Positions 1 to 8,894 of a DNA stretch of 64,000 nt are shown piece after piece. The notes below the pieces were generated by a model, which did not search any database, was not told where the DNA came from, and saw only the letters and a program-made list of their open reading frames with translations. Position 1 is the first letter of the stretch, and the number at the start of each line of letters is the position of its first letter. Origin of the DNA: Aquirickettsiella gammari (GTDB lineage: Bacteria > Pseudomonadota > Gammaproteobacteria > Diplorickettsiales > Diplorickettsiaceae); NCBI GenBank assembly GCA_963701065.1, contig OY969558.1, positions 1,357,955-1,421,954 of the forward strand, given 5' to 3'. Position numbers and translations under genes: made by a program.

Positions 1-306
1 ACCTTTATGCCATCACCGGGCACGATCACACTTTATCACCCACCTGGTGGGCCCGGTATACGTGTTGATACCCCTATTTACACCGGTTATTGTGTGCCTC
101 CTTACTACGATTCATTAATTGGTAAATTAATTGCCTATGGTCCAAGCCGTGAAATTGCTTTAGCACGATTACGTACCGCATTAGATGAAATAGTTATTGA
201 GGGGATTAGTACCAATATCCCGCTCCATCAAGCGTTAGTGCGCGATGCTAATTTCATCCAGGGAGGGACAAATATCCATTATCTTGAACAGCGTTTAGTA
301 TTATAA
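1..306 (+). CDS. accC: Biotin carboxylase subunit of acetyl-CoA carboxylase, C-terminal fragment
   Basis: This is the last roughly 100 codons of AccC, the ATP-dependent biotin carboxylase that charges the biotin carrier protein in the first step of fatty acid synthesis. The frame is open from the first base, so the gene continues left of the window and the internal ATG at position 7 is not its start. The segment carries the C-terminal lobe of the family, including the motifs PPYYDSLIGKLIAYG and GGTNIHYLEQRL, which match the end of E. coli AccC closely. prmA follows after 4 bases, so the two are probably co-transcribed, an arrangement common in gammaproteobacteria. Confidence 0.95.
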   Translation, partial: TFMPSPGTITLYHPPGGPGIRVDTPIYTGYCVPPYYDSLIGKLIAYGPSREIALARLRTALDEIVIEGISTNIPLHQALVRDANFIQGGTNIHYLEQRLVL

Positions 307-310
307 CAAC

Positions 311-1198
311 ATGGCGTGGTTACAATTACATTTTGATACCCGTTGCGAGCATGTCGAGAGGCTTAGCGATTTCTTAGTAAGTGCTCATGCCATATCAGTG
401 ACTTGGCAGGCAGGCGATGCACAAGATTTGTTCGAACCGCCTTTAGATAGCACACCGCTTTGGCAAAACGTTAAAATTAGCGCTTTGTTTGCCGACGATA
501 CGCCGCTGCGTCCATTGATAGATGCACTACAAGCGGAGTTTGATGAAAAAGTAATTTTTGCTTGTCGTTGTGAATCATTAGCGGACACGGTTTGGGAGCG
601 GGTTTGGTTAAATGAGTTTAAGCCGATGCGTTTTGGAAAAAATTTGTGGGTCTGCCCGACCGCTTACCAACCACCGGATCAAACGGCGGTCAATATCATT
701 TTAGATCCCGGTTTAGCATTCGGTACCGGAACCCATCCTAGCACCGCCTTGTGTTTAGAATGGTTAGACGCAAACCCTATTCAGGAAAAAACAATAATCG
801 ACTATGGTTGTGGTTCGGGTATTTTATCGATTGCAAGCTTGAAATTAGGGGCAAAGAAAGTAATAGCCGTGGATCATGATCCACAAGCTTTAGAAGCAAG
901 CCGGATGAATGCCGAGCAAAATCAGCTACTAGGCGAGCAACTCGATTGTGTTTTGGCAAAAGAATTTTGTCTCAATGAACAGGTTGATATTTTACTGGCT
1001 AATATTTTGGCACAACCTTTAATGGATTTGGCGGTATACTTTAAGCGCCTAATCAAACCAGCCGGTCAATGTGTACTAGCAGGGATTTTGAAGGATCAAG
1101 TAGATTTGGTGCAAGGTGTCTATAGCCAAGCTGGGTTTAAGATTAGCGATATAAGCTATAAACAAGATTGGGCCTGCCTAGTAGGAAATTCAGCGTAA
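311..1198 (+). CDS. prmA: Ribosomal protein L11 methyltransferase
   Basis: PrmA trimethylates several amino groups of ribosomal protein L11 using S-adenosylmethionine. The 295-residue length is normal for the family. The N-terminal third is the L11-recognition domain. The hallmark DPGLAFGTGTHPSTALCLEW lies just before the SAM-binding glycine motif DYGCGSGILSIASL (about residues 162-175). It sits between accC and hemA with 4-base and 6-base gaps, so it is probably read as part of the same transcript. Nothing unusual is seen. Confidence 0.97.
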   Translation: MAWLQLHFDTRCEHVERLSDFLVSAHAISVTWQAGDAQDLFEPPLDSTPLWQNVKISALFADDTPLRPLIDALQAEFDEKVIFACRCESLADTVWERVWLNEFKPMRFGKNLWVCPTAYQPPDQTAVNIILDPGLAFGTGTHPSTALCLEWLDANPIQEKTIIDYGCGSGILSIASLKLGAKKVIAVDHDPQALEASRMNAEQNQLLGEQLDCVLAKEFCLNEQVDILLANILAQPLMDLAVYFKRLIKPAGQCVLAGILKDQVDLVQGVYSQAGFKISDISYKQDWACLVGNSA

Positions 1199-1204
1199 AA
1201 TTTT

Positions 1205-2428
1205 ATGAAGCTTCTTGCCTGTGGAATCAATCATGCAACAGCCGACTTGTCAGTACGTGAACAAGTCTGTTTTTCCAAGGATTATTTGGCGACCTCGCTA
1301 CGAGAAATGCGACGCGATACTTGCACAGAAGAAGCTATCATATTATCTACCTGTAATCGTACCGAATTTTATTGTATTAATGGCGAGGCACAAAATATCA
1401 TTAACTGGTTATACCAGTATAAGCAATTACCTAAAGATAGTTTGCGATCACATTGGTATGTTTATCAGCAAGAACAGGCTTTGCGCCACCTATTACGCCT
1501 AGCCAGTGGCTTAGATTCAAGGATTTTAGGAGAGCCACAAATCTTAGGCCAAATTAAAACCGCTTTTTCTTTGGCGAATTCCTTTGGGACCGTAGGTTCC
1601 CATTTTAATCGTTTATTTCAATATATATTTTCTGTCAGTAAACAAGTGCGCCATGAAACGGAAATAACCGCTCATCCGGTTTCCTTGGCTTTTGCAGTGG
1701 TGACTTCGGCCAAACATATCTTTGCTCGTTTAGCCGATGCGCAGGTTTTATTAGTCGGTGCAGGAGAGACTATCTCGCTTGTCGCTAAACATTTATACGC
1801 GCAAGGTGTTCGCAATTTTTGGATTGCTAACCGTACGCCTCAGCATTCAGAAAAACTGGCCTTGCAAATAGGCGGGCAAGCAATTTGTTTAAATGCGATT
1901 CCTTATTTTTTAGCCAAGGCGGATATGCTGGTTACGGCAACAGCAAGTGCTTGTCCGCTTATTGGGAAAGAAATGCTCGAAAATGCTTTAAAGCAAGGTA
2001 AACGCCACCCCTTATTTGTGGCGGATTTAGGGGTGCCTAGGGACGTAGAAGCGAGCGTAAATCAGTTGCAAGATGTGTATCTTTATACACTGGATGATTT
2101 GCAACGCTTAATTCAGAAAAATCAAGCGTGTCGAAAAGCAGCCGCACTCAAAGCGGAGGTTTTGATTGAAGATAAAGTGCAACATTATCTCGATTTGCTG
2201 AAGGTAAAATCAGTTGCGCCGATTATTTGTTCCTATCGTCGTCAAGCCGAAGATTGGCGTGACGACGAGATAAAAAAAGCCTTAAACTTACTGGAACAAG
2301 GTATGGAACAGGAAGAGGTGATTAAACGCCTTGCGTATCGTTTAACCAATAAACTAATCCATACACCGAGCATCACCTTGTCCAGCGCGGCGAAATTGAA
2401 TCAAAAGGATGTCTTATCCTCAATTTGA
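1205..2428 (+). CDS. hemA: Glutamyl-tRNA reductase
   Basis: HemA reduces glutamyl-tRNA(Glu) to glutamate-1-semialdehyde, the committed step of C5-pathway haem synthesis. The motif STCNRTEFYC contains the catalytic cysteine near residue 50, and GLDSRILGEPQILGQIKTAF follows at about residues 100-120. A Rossmann fold (LLVGAGETISLVAKHL) and a C-terminal dimerisation helix complete the 407-residue protein. hemF and hemJ, two later steps of the pathway, lie about 23 kb to the right. The last 9 bases overlap the 3' end of a convergent minus-strand gene, so transcripts of the two genes overlap at the 3' end. Confidence 0.97.
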   Translation: MKLLACGINHATADLSVREQVCFSKDYLATSLREMRRDTCTEEAIILSTCNRTEFYCINGEAQNIINWLYQYKQLPKDSLRSHWYVYQQEQALRHLLRLASGLDSRILGEPQILGQIKTAFSLANSFGTVGSHFNRLFQYIFSVSKQVRHETEITAHPVSLAFAVVTSAKHIFARLADAQVLLVGAGETISLVAKHLYAQGVRNFWIANRTPQHSEKLALQIGGQAICLNAIPYFLAKADMLVTATASACPLIGKEMLENALKQGKRHPLFVADLGVPRDVEASVNQLQDVYLYTLDDLQRLIQKNQACRKAAALKAEVLIEDKVQHYLDLLKVKSVAPIICSYRRQAEDWRDDEIKKALNLLEQGMEQEEVIKRLAYRLTNKLIHTPSITLSSAAKLNQKDVLSSI

Positions 2429-3208
2429 TCGGGCTAAAACGACACACAGGTTTTGGTTCAAGTTAGATGTCACCCTATCCAGGGCGCTAGTTTCGCCGCA
2501 GTTGAGTTCCCGTTGAGGGATCTTCTTGTCAGTGAAATGAAAAAAATGAGTGGGAGTATTTGGCCTGTTATTGAATGCGTGGTTTTTACCGGTGTGTTTA
2601 CTCAGCACTTTTTTTTGATCAGGTCGAGATGAAATTCTAATTATTTTATTTTCTGGTTCAGTTAATGTAGCGGCGATCCCCAGTTCCTGACTTACCTCAG
2701 TCTTTTGATTACATTGTTCTGTTTTTAGTAGGATAGTCGGATAAAAATCAAGGAGGGAAACGCTACAGGTAAAAAATATACTGGCTAAGGTAAACGCTGA
2801 TGCTAGTATGATACTCATAATTCCTGGAATTAGCAGGGATAAACTACAAAAAATCGCTACACTTATGATAAGCACTACCAGCAACACAATGGATTTTTTT
2901 TTAAATTTAGAGATATGATGTTTCTTTTCATGCTGATCTAAATTTTCTAGAATGTAGGATTTTAATCTGGCATCTGTCAAAAGTTGGTTCCATATTTTTA
3001 TTTTTTCGTTAAGTGAGCTTAGGGTTTCTCCTTCTGGAAAAGGATTAAACAAGAAAGGATAAAGCTTAGTTGCCCGTTTTAAAAGCTGTTTCCACGCTAT
3101 AAAGTCAGGATTGATTCCTGTTGTGCCAACAAGTAAGCGACTTAAATATCTTTTACTGGCTGGACAAAGTAGCTCAGTTTCAATTCCAGTAGGACGAATT
3201 ATTATCAT
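2420..3208 (-). CDS. Hypothetical protein with two membrane segments
   Basis: I do not recognise this 262-residue protein. It has a cytoplasmic-looking N-terminal region of about 105 residues rich in Lys and Leu. A basic stretch KKHHISKFKKK then leads into a pair of adjacent hydrophobic segments (roughly residues 108-155), and a polar basic C-terminal tail of about 100 residues follows. The hairpin of two membrane segments between soluble ends resembles many uncharacterised Legionellales proteins, some of which are secreted effectors, but no specific family is visible. It is convergent with hemA (9-base overlap) and has a long AT-rich upstream region of its own, which suggests independent expression. 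Confidence 0.65.
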   Translation of the reverse strand: MIIIRPTGIETELLCPASKRYLSRLLVGTTGINPDFIAWKQLLKRATKLYPFLFNPFPEGETLSSLNEKIKIWNQLLTDARLKSYILENLDQHEKKHHISKFKKKSIVLLVVLIISVAIFCSLSLLIPGIMSIILASAFTLASIFFTCSVSLLDFYPTILLKTEQCNQKTEVSQELGIAATLTEPENKIIRISSRPDQKKVLSKHTGKNHAFNNRPNTPTHFFHFTDKKIPQRELNCGETSALDRVTSNLNQNLCVVLARSN

Positions 3209-3536
3209 TGTAATCTCACTTTATGTTTGCCGCATAATTTTTATATTAATTTTAAGCATAATAACAAAAAGATGTACAAAAAAACCTACACTAAAATTTT
3301 TTTATTAAGAGGGAAAGGATGCGTTTCGGGTTTAGAAAAAAATAAGTTTAAAAATTAAAGATAAATTTAAAAAATTATTGCTTAATGGGTGGATAATTCT
3401 TGAGGGCTGATGTAGTAGCAGATTTTTTTAAAATATCGTCATTTAATATAGGCTTAATATAATATATTTATACTAAATATATATTTTTATTTTATAAATT
3501 AATAAAAATTTTAGCGCGTATTAACGCGAATATTAT
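3209..3536. other. AT-rich intergenic region, no gene seen
   Basis: This stretch of about 330 bases is extremely AT-rich with many A and T runs. It probably holds the promoter of the minus-strand gene that starts at 3208. I found no convincing terminator, RNA gene or conserved motif in it, and open frames here are short and AT-driven. Confidence 0.4.
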
Positions 3537-3545
3537 TTGAGGATA

Positions 3546-3731
3546 ATGCTATTTATGTTGCTGATACGAACACGAATAAAAAAAGATATACGCCGTTATT
3601 CGCTTAGAAAAAAAGTGAGCAAGTTAAAAAAGATGACTAATAAGCCGATAGTTTATCTAGGTGGCGATGAGCGGGTACAAAAAAATGATAGTTTACTCAA
3701 ACTAATTACGTTGCTTCCTAATAAGGTCTAA
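3546..3731 (+). CDS. Possible small basic protein (low support)
   Basis: An open frame of about 61 residues starts at ATG 3546 with GAGG a few bases upstream; a TTG at 3537 is an alternative start. The product is strongly basic in its first half (RTRIKKDIRRYSLRKKVSKLKK) and has a short hydrophobic start. Its general look, a hydrophobic start followed by a lysine/arginine stretch, resembles the small basic protein at 43345-43533, but the sequences do not clearly align. It lies in an otherwise AT-rich gap and may be a chance frame. Confidence 0.3.
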   Translation: MLFMLLIRTRIKKDIRRYSLRKKVSKLKKMTNKPIVYLGGDERVQKNDSLLKLITLLPNKV

Positions 3732-3757
3732 CACTACCTTGTAATAAGAAACGATAA

Positions 3758-4426
3758 TTAATGATTTAATTTAAGTGAAGTTAGATTGCTTAAACAAAAG
3801 CAGCTAATTTCATTGAGTATTTTTTGTGTCGCTTGGTTTGCAGCTAATGCACCGCCGTAGGCGTCGTCATGGGGAGCTATCTGGGTTACTAAAAAATCTT
3901 CGCTGGATATCACCCGTCTTGTTCGCGCATTGATTAATTGAGCGCGTATGGCGATACGGAATCGGCTTGGAATACTTATAAACTCTTGTTGAAAGCTCAG
4001 TAGTTGGGTATTGAGAATCCAATCGTAATAGGTTGTCGAAGGAGTATTAATAATTGCTTGAAAGCGATCGGTATGTTGTAGGGCGTTTATCAATAAAGGT
4101 TGTAACATTTGCGCGGGAGGATCGGTCCAACGGTTTTGGGTAAAATATTGGATTTGATAACAAGCCGGTATATAGATCATACGCGCGCTATTATAAACCG
4201 CATTAGGACGTGCTTGATTGACCAGGATAGTTGGCATATGCCTTCTATGTTGTGGACAGTAATCCCAATCTGATGCCTTAGCCGCGAGGGTAAAATAATG
4301 CATCGGCGGTGTTTTGATAGGCTCAAAAATAGAGCAGGCAGATAAGCATAGCACGCTGCTAAGCGCAAAAAATCTACATCTTAGTAAGTTGTGTCGGTAG
4401 ATTTTAATCAAGTGTTGATAAAGCAC
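3758..4426 (-). CDS. ABC-type transport auxiliary lipoprotein (PqiC/DUF330-like)
   Basis: This is the outer-membrane-associated lipoprotein component expected at the end of an MCE-type lipid transport operon. The N-terminus carries a signal peptide ending in a lipobox (LCLSACS, cysteine about residue 31), followed by HYFTLAA, typical of the start of the mature PqiC/ABC_trans_aux domain. The 222-residue length fits. Its start is one base from the end of the MCE protein gene (4427), and the four genes from 7157 down to 3758 form one tightly packed minus-strand operon. The family assignment rests on the fold pattern and position, not on a strong motif. Confidence 0.8.
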   Translation of the reverse strand: MLYQHLIKIYRHNLLRCRFFALSSVLCLSACSIFEPIKTPPMHYFTLAAKASDWDYCPQHRRHMPTILVNQARPNAVYNSARMIYIPACYQIQYFTQNRWTDPPAQMLQPLLINALQHTDRFQAIINTPSTTYYDWILNTQLLSFQQEFISIPSRFRIAIRAQLINARTRRVISSEDFLVTQIAPHDDAYGGALAANQATQKILNEISCFCLSNLTSLKLNH

Positions 4427-5227
4427 TTATTTTTCTCCAGGTCCAGGTGGCGGTAGTCTTTGACCGCGTATTAAAATGCTTGGGTTTTGTCGTAAGTTAT
4501 CAGAAAGTTCTAATAAATTATCACTCATTAGGGTGAGATTATTTAATACTTGATTGGTAGAGGGAAGTGTTTGTTGGATTAAGGTATCCATTAAGGATGG
4601 CAAGGCGCGCGTTGAACGCGCGGTATTAATCAAAATAGAGTCGAGCTGTTTACTTTGAGCGGCTAAGTGGTGACTGGTAATCGATAAATTATTGAGAATT
4701 TGCCGAAACAATAAGGGATTCTCTCCACCTAATACCCCATTAATATCCTGAGTAATTTGATTCATATTCATATTTAAATCACGCAGGGCTGTATCTAAAC
4801 GTAAAAACAAAGAGGGTGTGCTTTTAATAATAGGGTAGCGTTCACCCGGCATAATAGGAATAGGATTTAAGTTAGCGTCACTCCCCTTCAAAGCAAGGTA
4901 AGTGATACCTGTCAAACCTTGGCTATTGAGCATGGCGCTCGTACCTTGAGTGACGGGGGTGTGTTCTTCTATTTGCAAGATCAAACGAACTTGATCCGGA
5001 TTATCTTTACTTAAGTAAATTTTCTTTATAGTGCCTACATTAACACCGTTATATTTAACAGAAGAGTTAACACCTAGACCGGAGACCGATTCATGCATGA
5101 TGACCAGGTAATTTTTATAGTGCTTGCTTGAGAAGCCCGTGGATAACCAGGTAATAAAAATAATAAGGGTAAGGGTTAAAACCAAAACGAAAGCGCCTAC
5201 TAAGGTATAGTTAACGTTAGATTCCAT
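4427..5227 (-). CDS. MCE-domain periplasmic lipid-binding protein (MlaD-like)
   Basis: MlaD-type proteins are anchored in the inner membrane and form a hexameric ring that carries phospholipid between the permease and its periplasmic partners. One N-terminal membrane segment (residues 8-30) is followed by an MCE domain with VSGLGVNSSVKYNGVNVGTI (about residues 45-65) and GLTGITYLALKG. The C-terminal half is helical and ends in a proline-rich tail. I chose the ATG at 5227 (MESNVNYTLVG) because it matches the family and has GGGA upstream; an ATG 12 bases earlier is possible. The start overlaps the ATPase gene by 11 bases, implying translational coupling. Confidence 0.93.
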   Translation of the reverse strand: MESNVNYTLVGAFVLVLTLTLIIFITWLSTGFSSKHYKNYLVIMHESVSGLGVNSSVKYNGVNVGTIKKIYLSKDNPDQVRLILQIEEHTPVTQGTSAMLNSQGLTGITYLALKGSDANLNPIPIMPGERYPIIKSTPSLFLRLDTALRDLNMNMNQITQDINGVLGGENPLLFRQILNNLSITSHHLAAQSKQLDSILINTARSTRALPSLMDTLIQQTLPSTNQVLNNLTLMSDNLLELSDNLRQNPSILIRGQRLPPPGPGEK

Positions 5228-6005
5228 GATGTTTCCCATAAAGTTGTTGTGTCGTGCGTCCCCTAGGCCCTTGGAAATAAGCGACGATAGCCGCTTGTTT
5301 AGATTGCGTTAGCTTTGCCATGGGCGCAAATTCTAGAACCCGTCCTTCACTTAAAAAAGCAACTTTATCGGTAATTTGCCATAGAGTGTCGAGATCGTGG
5401 GTTATCATGACTATGGTTAATCCTAAGATACTACGTAAATTCAACAGCAGTGCATCAAATTCCTCAGCGCCTTGTGGGTCGATGCCTGCAGTGGGCTCGT
5501 CTAACAAAAGTAATTCAGGGTCCATAATGAGGGCGCGTGCTAAGGCGGCGCGCTTAAGCATGCCGCCACTGAGCTCTGAAGGATATTTTAGGCTAGATTC
5601 TAAGGGAAGTCCTACCGCTAATAGTTTAATTAAAGCGAGTTCTTGGACCGTTGTTTTATCGAGTTGGGTATGTTCGTGTAGGGGAAAGGCAATATTTTCT
5701 AGTACGTTAAGTGAGGTAAAGAGTGCTGATTGTTGAAACAATACTCCCCAGCGGCATTGTAATTTACGCAGCTCAAGCGAGGAAATTTTGCTTAAATTTT
5801 TGCCAAATACGTATATAGTTCCTGAAGCGGGAGGAATTAAGGATAAAATCTCACGTAGCAAGGTCGATTTTCCAGAGCCACTTCCCCCGACTATCGCGAT
5901 GATCTCACCTGGTTCCACGCGTAAATTGACACCTTGATGGATCCATTGACCGGCGATGGATATTTTAACATCGACAATGTTAATAACAGGACAAGTTGCA
6001 TGCAT
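5217..6005 (-). CDS. ABC transporter ATP-binding protein (MlaF-like)
   Basis: This is the ATPase of the MCE-type lipid transporter. It has a complete set of ABC motifs: Walker A GGSGSGKSTLL (about residue 39), signature LSGGMLKRAALARA, Walker B LLLLDEPTAGIDP and the switch histidine in MITHD. The 262-residue length matches MlaF. The signature LSGGMLKR, instead of LSGGQ, is characteristic of the Mla/MCE-associated ATPases. It lies between the permease gene (18-base gap) and the MCE gene (11-base overlap). Confidence 0.94.
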   Translation of the reverse strand: MHATCPVINIVDVKISIAGQWIHQGVNLRVEPGEIIAIVGGSGSGKSTLLREILSLIPPASGTIYVFGKNLSKISSLELRKLQCRWGVLFQQSALFTSLNVLENIAFPLHEHTQLDKTTVQELALIKLLAVGLPLESSLKYPSELSGGMLKRAALARALIMDPELLLLDEPTAGIDPQGAEEFDALLLNLRSILGLTIVMITHDLDTLWQITDKVAFLSEGRVLEFAPMAKLTQSKQAAIVAYFQGPRGRTTQQLYGKHHGI

Positions 6006-6023
6006 AATTAGGAGTATAGTGGT

Positions 6024-7157
6024 TTAGATATTTAGTTGGCTAAATAAAATCGAAAAAAGTGTGTCCGCGACAATAATAAAAAATATTCCTTGCACCACAC
6101 TGCGCGTCGTTTGTCGGCCAACGCTATCGGCACTCCCGCTAACTCGCAGACCTTGAAAGCAAGCGGTACTGGCAATGATGAGCGCAAAGACGGGTGCTTT
6201 GCCGATACCAATTAAAAGCGATGAAAGGCTAACAACTTTGGGAAAACGTTGTAAAAAGTCTGTATAGCTGATGTTTAACATATTATGTGTCATCGCCATG
6301 CCACCGAGTAAACCAAAGATATCTGCCCAAACGGTGAGTAAGGGTAAGGCAATGAAGAGTCCCCAGATGCGCGGTAAGATTAACAATTGGCTCGGTAAAA
6401 CGCCCATGGTGTTCAAGGCATCGATTTCCTCTTTAATCTTCATCATACCAAGCTGGGCGGTAAAAGCGGAACCGCTGCGACCGGCTATCATAATAGCCGT
6501 TAATAAAGGTGCGAATTCACGCAGTATGGCAAGACCCAATAAATCAATAATAAGCAGCGTAGCGCCTAGATTTTTTAATTGAAAACCCATTTGATAAGCT
6601 AATACGATCCCGATCATAAAGGATAATAACGCAATAATTCCTAAGGCATCTAAACCGGTATTTTCAATAACACTAATAATCGCTCGGCCTCGTAGTTGGC
6701 TGGGATGCCAGATAGTATTCCAAGCGGTAAAAAAGGTTTCACCTACAAAACGTAAAAATGATCGCGCTTCACGTAATTGATCCAGGGTTTTTTTACCGAG
6801 TAAGGCTAAGCCGGTCAATTTTTTTGGTGTAGGTAGGGGTTTTAGACGTTTTACACTCGCTTCAATCATGGCGAAGAGTGCACTGTATTTTGCGCTTAAA
6901 CCGGTGAGTTGGACCTCTCTTCCTGGTCGGCCGAGTTGTTTTTGCCACTGATAAAGCTGCCAGGCGCCGCTACTATCCATTTGCGTTATTGCATTAGCAT
7001 CTAAGATGAGTAAAGATCCGCGGAGGCGATTTATTTTAGCGAAAGAAAGATCCAAGCTTTTTTCATCAATGCCACGCAGAGTCCATGAACCTTGACAATG
7101 AATCTGATTTTGTTGATTTTGCTGTGAGATTGAAATAGTGGCGAATGTATCCGACAT
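6024..7157 (-). CDS. MlaE-type permease with fused N-terminal STAS domain
   Basis: This 377-residue protein joins two parts that are separate genes (mlaB and mlaE) in E. coli. Residues 1 to about 100 form a STAS domain, with the motif LLILDANAITQMDSSGAW. Residues from about 125 onward form the multi-span MlaE permease, with the family stretch REFAPLLTAIMIAGRSGSAF. The fusion is widespread outside the enterics. It is the first gene of a four-gene minus-strand operon (permease, ATPase, MCE protein, lipoprotein) that should move phospholipid between inner and outer membranes. A TATAAT-like -10 box lies about 25 bases upstream. Confidence 0.94.
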   Translation of the reverse strand: MSDTFATISISQQNQQNQIHCQGSWTLRGIDEKSLDLSFAKINRLRGSLLILDANAITQMDSSGAWQLYQWQKQLGRPGREVQLTGLSAKYSALFAMIEASVKRLKPLPTPKKLTGLALLGKKTLDQLREARSFLRFVGETFFTAWNTIWHPSQLRGRAIISVIENTGLDALGIIALLSFMIGIVLAYQMGFQLKNLGATLLIIDLLGLAILREFAPLLTAIMIAGRSGSAFTAQLGMMKIKEEIDALNTMGVLPSQLLILPRIWGLFIALPLLTVWADIFGLLGGMAMTHNMLNISYTDFLQRFPKVVSLSSLLIGIGKAPVFALIIASTACFQGLRVSGSADSVGRQTTRSVVQGIFFIIVADTLFSILFSQLNI

Positions 7158-7182
7158 GATTCATAACCTACGACATAAAACG

Positions 7183-7188
7183 ATTATA
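7183..7188 (-). promoter_or_regulatory. Possible -10 box of the MCE transport operon
   Basis: Read on the minus strand this is TATAAT, about 25 bases upstream of the first gene of the operon. No good -35 hexamer is seen at the usual spacing; TTGTTA is 20 bases upstream, too far for a standard site. Confidence 0.35.
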
Positions 7189-7248
7189 CATTTATATCAA
7201 CGTGTGACTAACAACAGGGGCTCGGCATGACGGAGATACCGAGCAGAC

Positions 7249-7279
7249 AAAAAAATATCCCTTCCTAGCGGAAGGGATA
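7249..7279 (-). terminator. Rho-independent terminator of the cysteine-rich protein gene
   Basis: A perfect 10-bp stem (TATCCCTTCC / GGAAGGGATA) with a 4-base loop is followed, on the minus strand, by seven T residues. It lies about 30 bases past the stop of the minus-strand gene 7308-7631 and before the promoter of the MCE operon, so it should isolate that small gene from the operon. Confidence 0.9.
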
Positions 7280-7307
7280 CGTGAATCTACCCTTTACCTT
7301 TTATGTA

Positions 7308-7631
7308 TTAAAAAGGTTTTGAAGTATGCCAATAAATAGTTGGGCCTCGGTTTGGAATTAATTTATTGGTAGCTAGCATATGATATTCGCTGCATACATA
7401 GCGATACTGACATGATGCAATATTTGTACAAGCACGTGGTCTGACGTTGAGTCTGGACAATAACTGACGTATGCATGCCGAGTTATAATAACATCCAGAA
7501 ACAAAACCAGCTTTTTTTATTAAGTGAGCATTAAACGCACAAGCACTTTGGCCTGGGTGGGCAACAGCCACATTGATGCTACTTAATAAACCCATGCAAA
7601 TAGCTGAAGCCATTAATAATAATTTTTTCAT
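7308..7631 (-). CDS. Small exported cysteine-rich protein, unknown function
   Basis: This 107-residue product begins with a clear Sec signal peptide (MKKLLLMASAICMGLL, cleavage likely after AVAHP or just before it). The mature part of about 80 residues has six cysteines (in SACAF, SGCYY, SACIR, RACTN, ASCQY and YVCSE), an even number that fits three disulfide bonds in the periplasm or outside the cell. I do not recognise the family. The gene stands alone: it has its own perfect terminator and a long divergent region towards prfA that contains a short hairpin (TATAGCG/CGCTATA near 7661). Its isolation and strong terminator suggest it can be transcribed at high level. Confidence 0.75.
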   Translation of the reverse strand: MKKLLLMASAICMGLLSSINVAVAHPGQSACAFNAHLIKKAGFVSGCYYNSACIRQLLSRLNVRPRACTNIASCQYRYVCSEYHMLATNKLIPNRGPTIYWHTSKPF

Positions 7632-7796
7632 ACTATCCCCTTAGGTTATATAGTGTAAAACCTTATAGCGCCCGCTATAGCGGTCTACTCCCTTTCAGAA
7701 TAGCTTATGAATCACTAAGATTCAATTTCCCCTTCTGCGGTTAATGCGCTATTTTGCACTCGACTTCATGGTTTTGTTTAGGTATAAAGTGAGCTC

Positions 7797-8879
7797 ATGA
7801 AGACCTCTTTATTCAATAGATTAACCTCAATAGTCGAGCGCTATGAAGAATTAGCGGCTTTATTAGGTGATATGGGGGTGATTCGGGATCAAAATCATTT
7901 TCGCAAGTTATCTAAAGAGTATGTTCAATTAGGCGCTGTCGTACAATGTTTTCAGCAATATCGGACTAACTTAGATATCCTAAATCAAGCAGAGCAATGT
8001 TTACAAGATCCTGATTTGACCGTGCGTCATTTAGCCGAAGAAGAAGTTAAAACGGCACAACTCAAACAAATCGCGCTGGAAAAAGAATTAGAACGTTTAT
8101 TATTGCCGCAAGATCCCAATGATCAACGTAATGTCTTCTTAGAAATTCGCGCTGCCGCCGGAGGCGATGAAGCGGCTATTTTTGCCGGTGATTTATACCG
8201 TATGTATTCCCGTTATGCCGAAAATCAAGCTTGGGCCGTTGAGCTTATTCATAGAAATCCAAGTGAGCAGGGTGGTTATAAGGAAATCGTTGCGCGTATT
8301 TCTGGTTCGGCCGTGTATTCACATTTAAAATTTGAATCAGGTGCACATCGTGTGCAGCGGGTGCCGGAAACAGAGGCACAAGGTCGCGTGCATACTTCTA
8401 CGTGTACGGTGGCTATATTACCCGAAATAGAGGTCGTTGATGAGGTAACAATTAACCCAGCGGATTTAAAAGTAGATACCTTTCGTGCCAGTGGCGCGGG
8501 AGGACAACATGTGCAAAAGACCGATTCTGCGATTCGTATCACCCATCTACCCACAGGGCTGGTTGTCGAATGCCAAGATGAGCGTTCACAACATAAAAAT
8601 CGTGCACGTGCTATGTCCTTATTGCACGCTAAGTTGTTAGCGGCGGAAAAAGCAAAACAACAGCACAAGGAAGCCCAAACACGTCGTAATTTAGTGGGCA
8701 GTGGTGATCGGTCGGAACGGATACGTACCTATAATTTTCCGCAAGGGCGATTGACGGATCATCGAATAAATCTAACCCTCTACCAATTATCTGATATTAT
8801 GGAAGGCCATTTAGAGCCTGTTATTCAATCCTTGATTCGTGAATATCAAGCTGATGAATTAGCGGCTTTAGGCGATTAA
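7797..8879 (+). CDS. prfA: Peptide chain release factor 1
   Basis: RF1 recognises UAA and UAG and triggers peptide release. The 360-residue protein has the catalytic GGQ in SGAGGQHVQKTDSAIR at about residue 235 and the codon-recognition PxT as PET in RVPETEAQGRVHTST. The start ATG at 7797 has a GTGAG element close upstream. hemA is often adjacent to prfA in gammaproteobacteria; here it is about 5 kb away, separated by the MCE operon and two lone genes. prmC, whose product methylates the GGQ glutamine of RF1, follows after one small gene. Confidence 0.97.
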   Translation: MKTSLFNRLTSIVERYEELAALLGDMGVIRDQNHFRKLSKEYVQLGAVVQCFQQYRTNLDILNQAEQCLQDPDLTVRHLAEEEVKTAQLKQIALEKELERLLLPQDPNDQRNVFLEIRAAAGGDEAAIFAGDLYRMYSRYAENQAWAVELIHRNPSEQGGYKEIVARISGSAVYSHLKFESGAHRVQRVPETEAQGRVHTSTCTVAILPEIEVVDEVTINPADLKVDTFRASGAGGQHVQKTDSAIRITHLPTGLVVECQDERSQHKNRARAMSLLHAKLLAAEKAKQQHKEAQTRRNLVGSGDRSERIRTYNFPQGRLTDHRINLTLYQLSDIMEGHLEPVIQSLIREYQADELAALGD

Positions 8880-8894
8880 ACAAAGGAGCTATTC

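Noticed and set aside
5320..5736. 138-codon plus-strand frame opposite the MlaF-like ATPase
   Set aside because: The minus-strand frame holds all ABC motifs; the plus-strand frame is a shadow.
8276..8668. 130-codon minus-strand frame inside prfA
   Set aside because: Shadow of a well-conserved gene; cysteine-rich product is a frame artefact.
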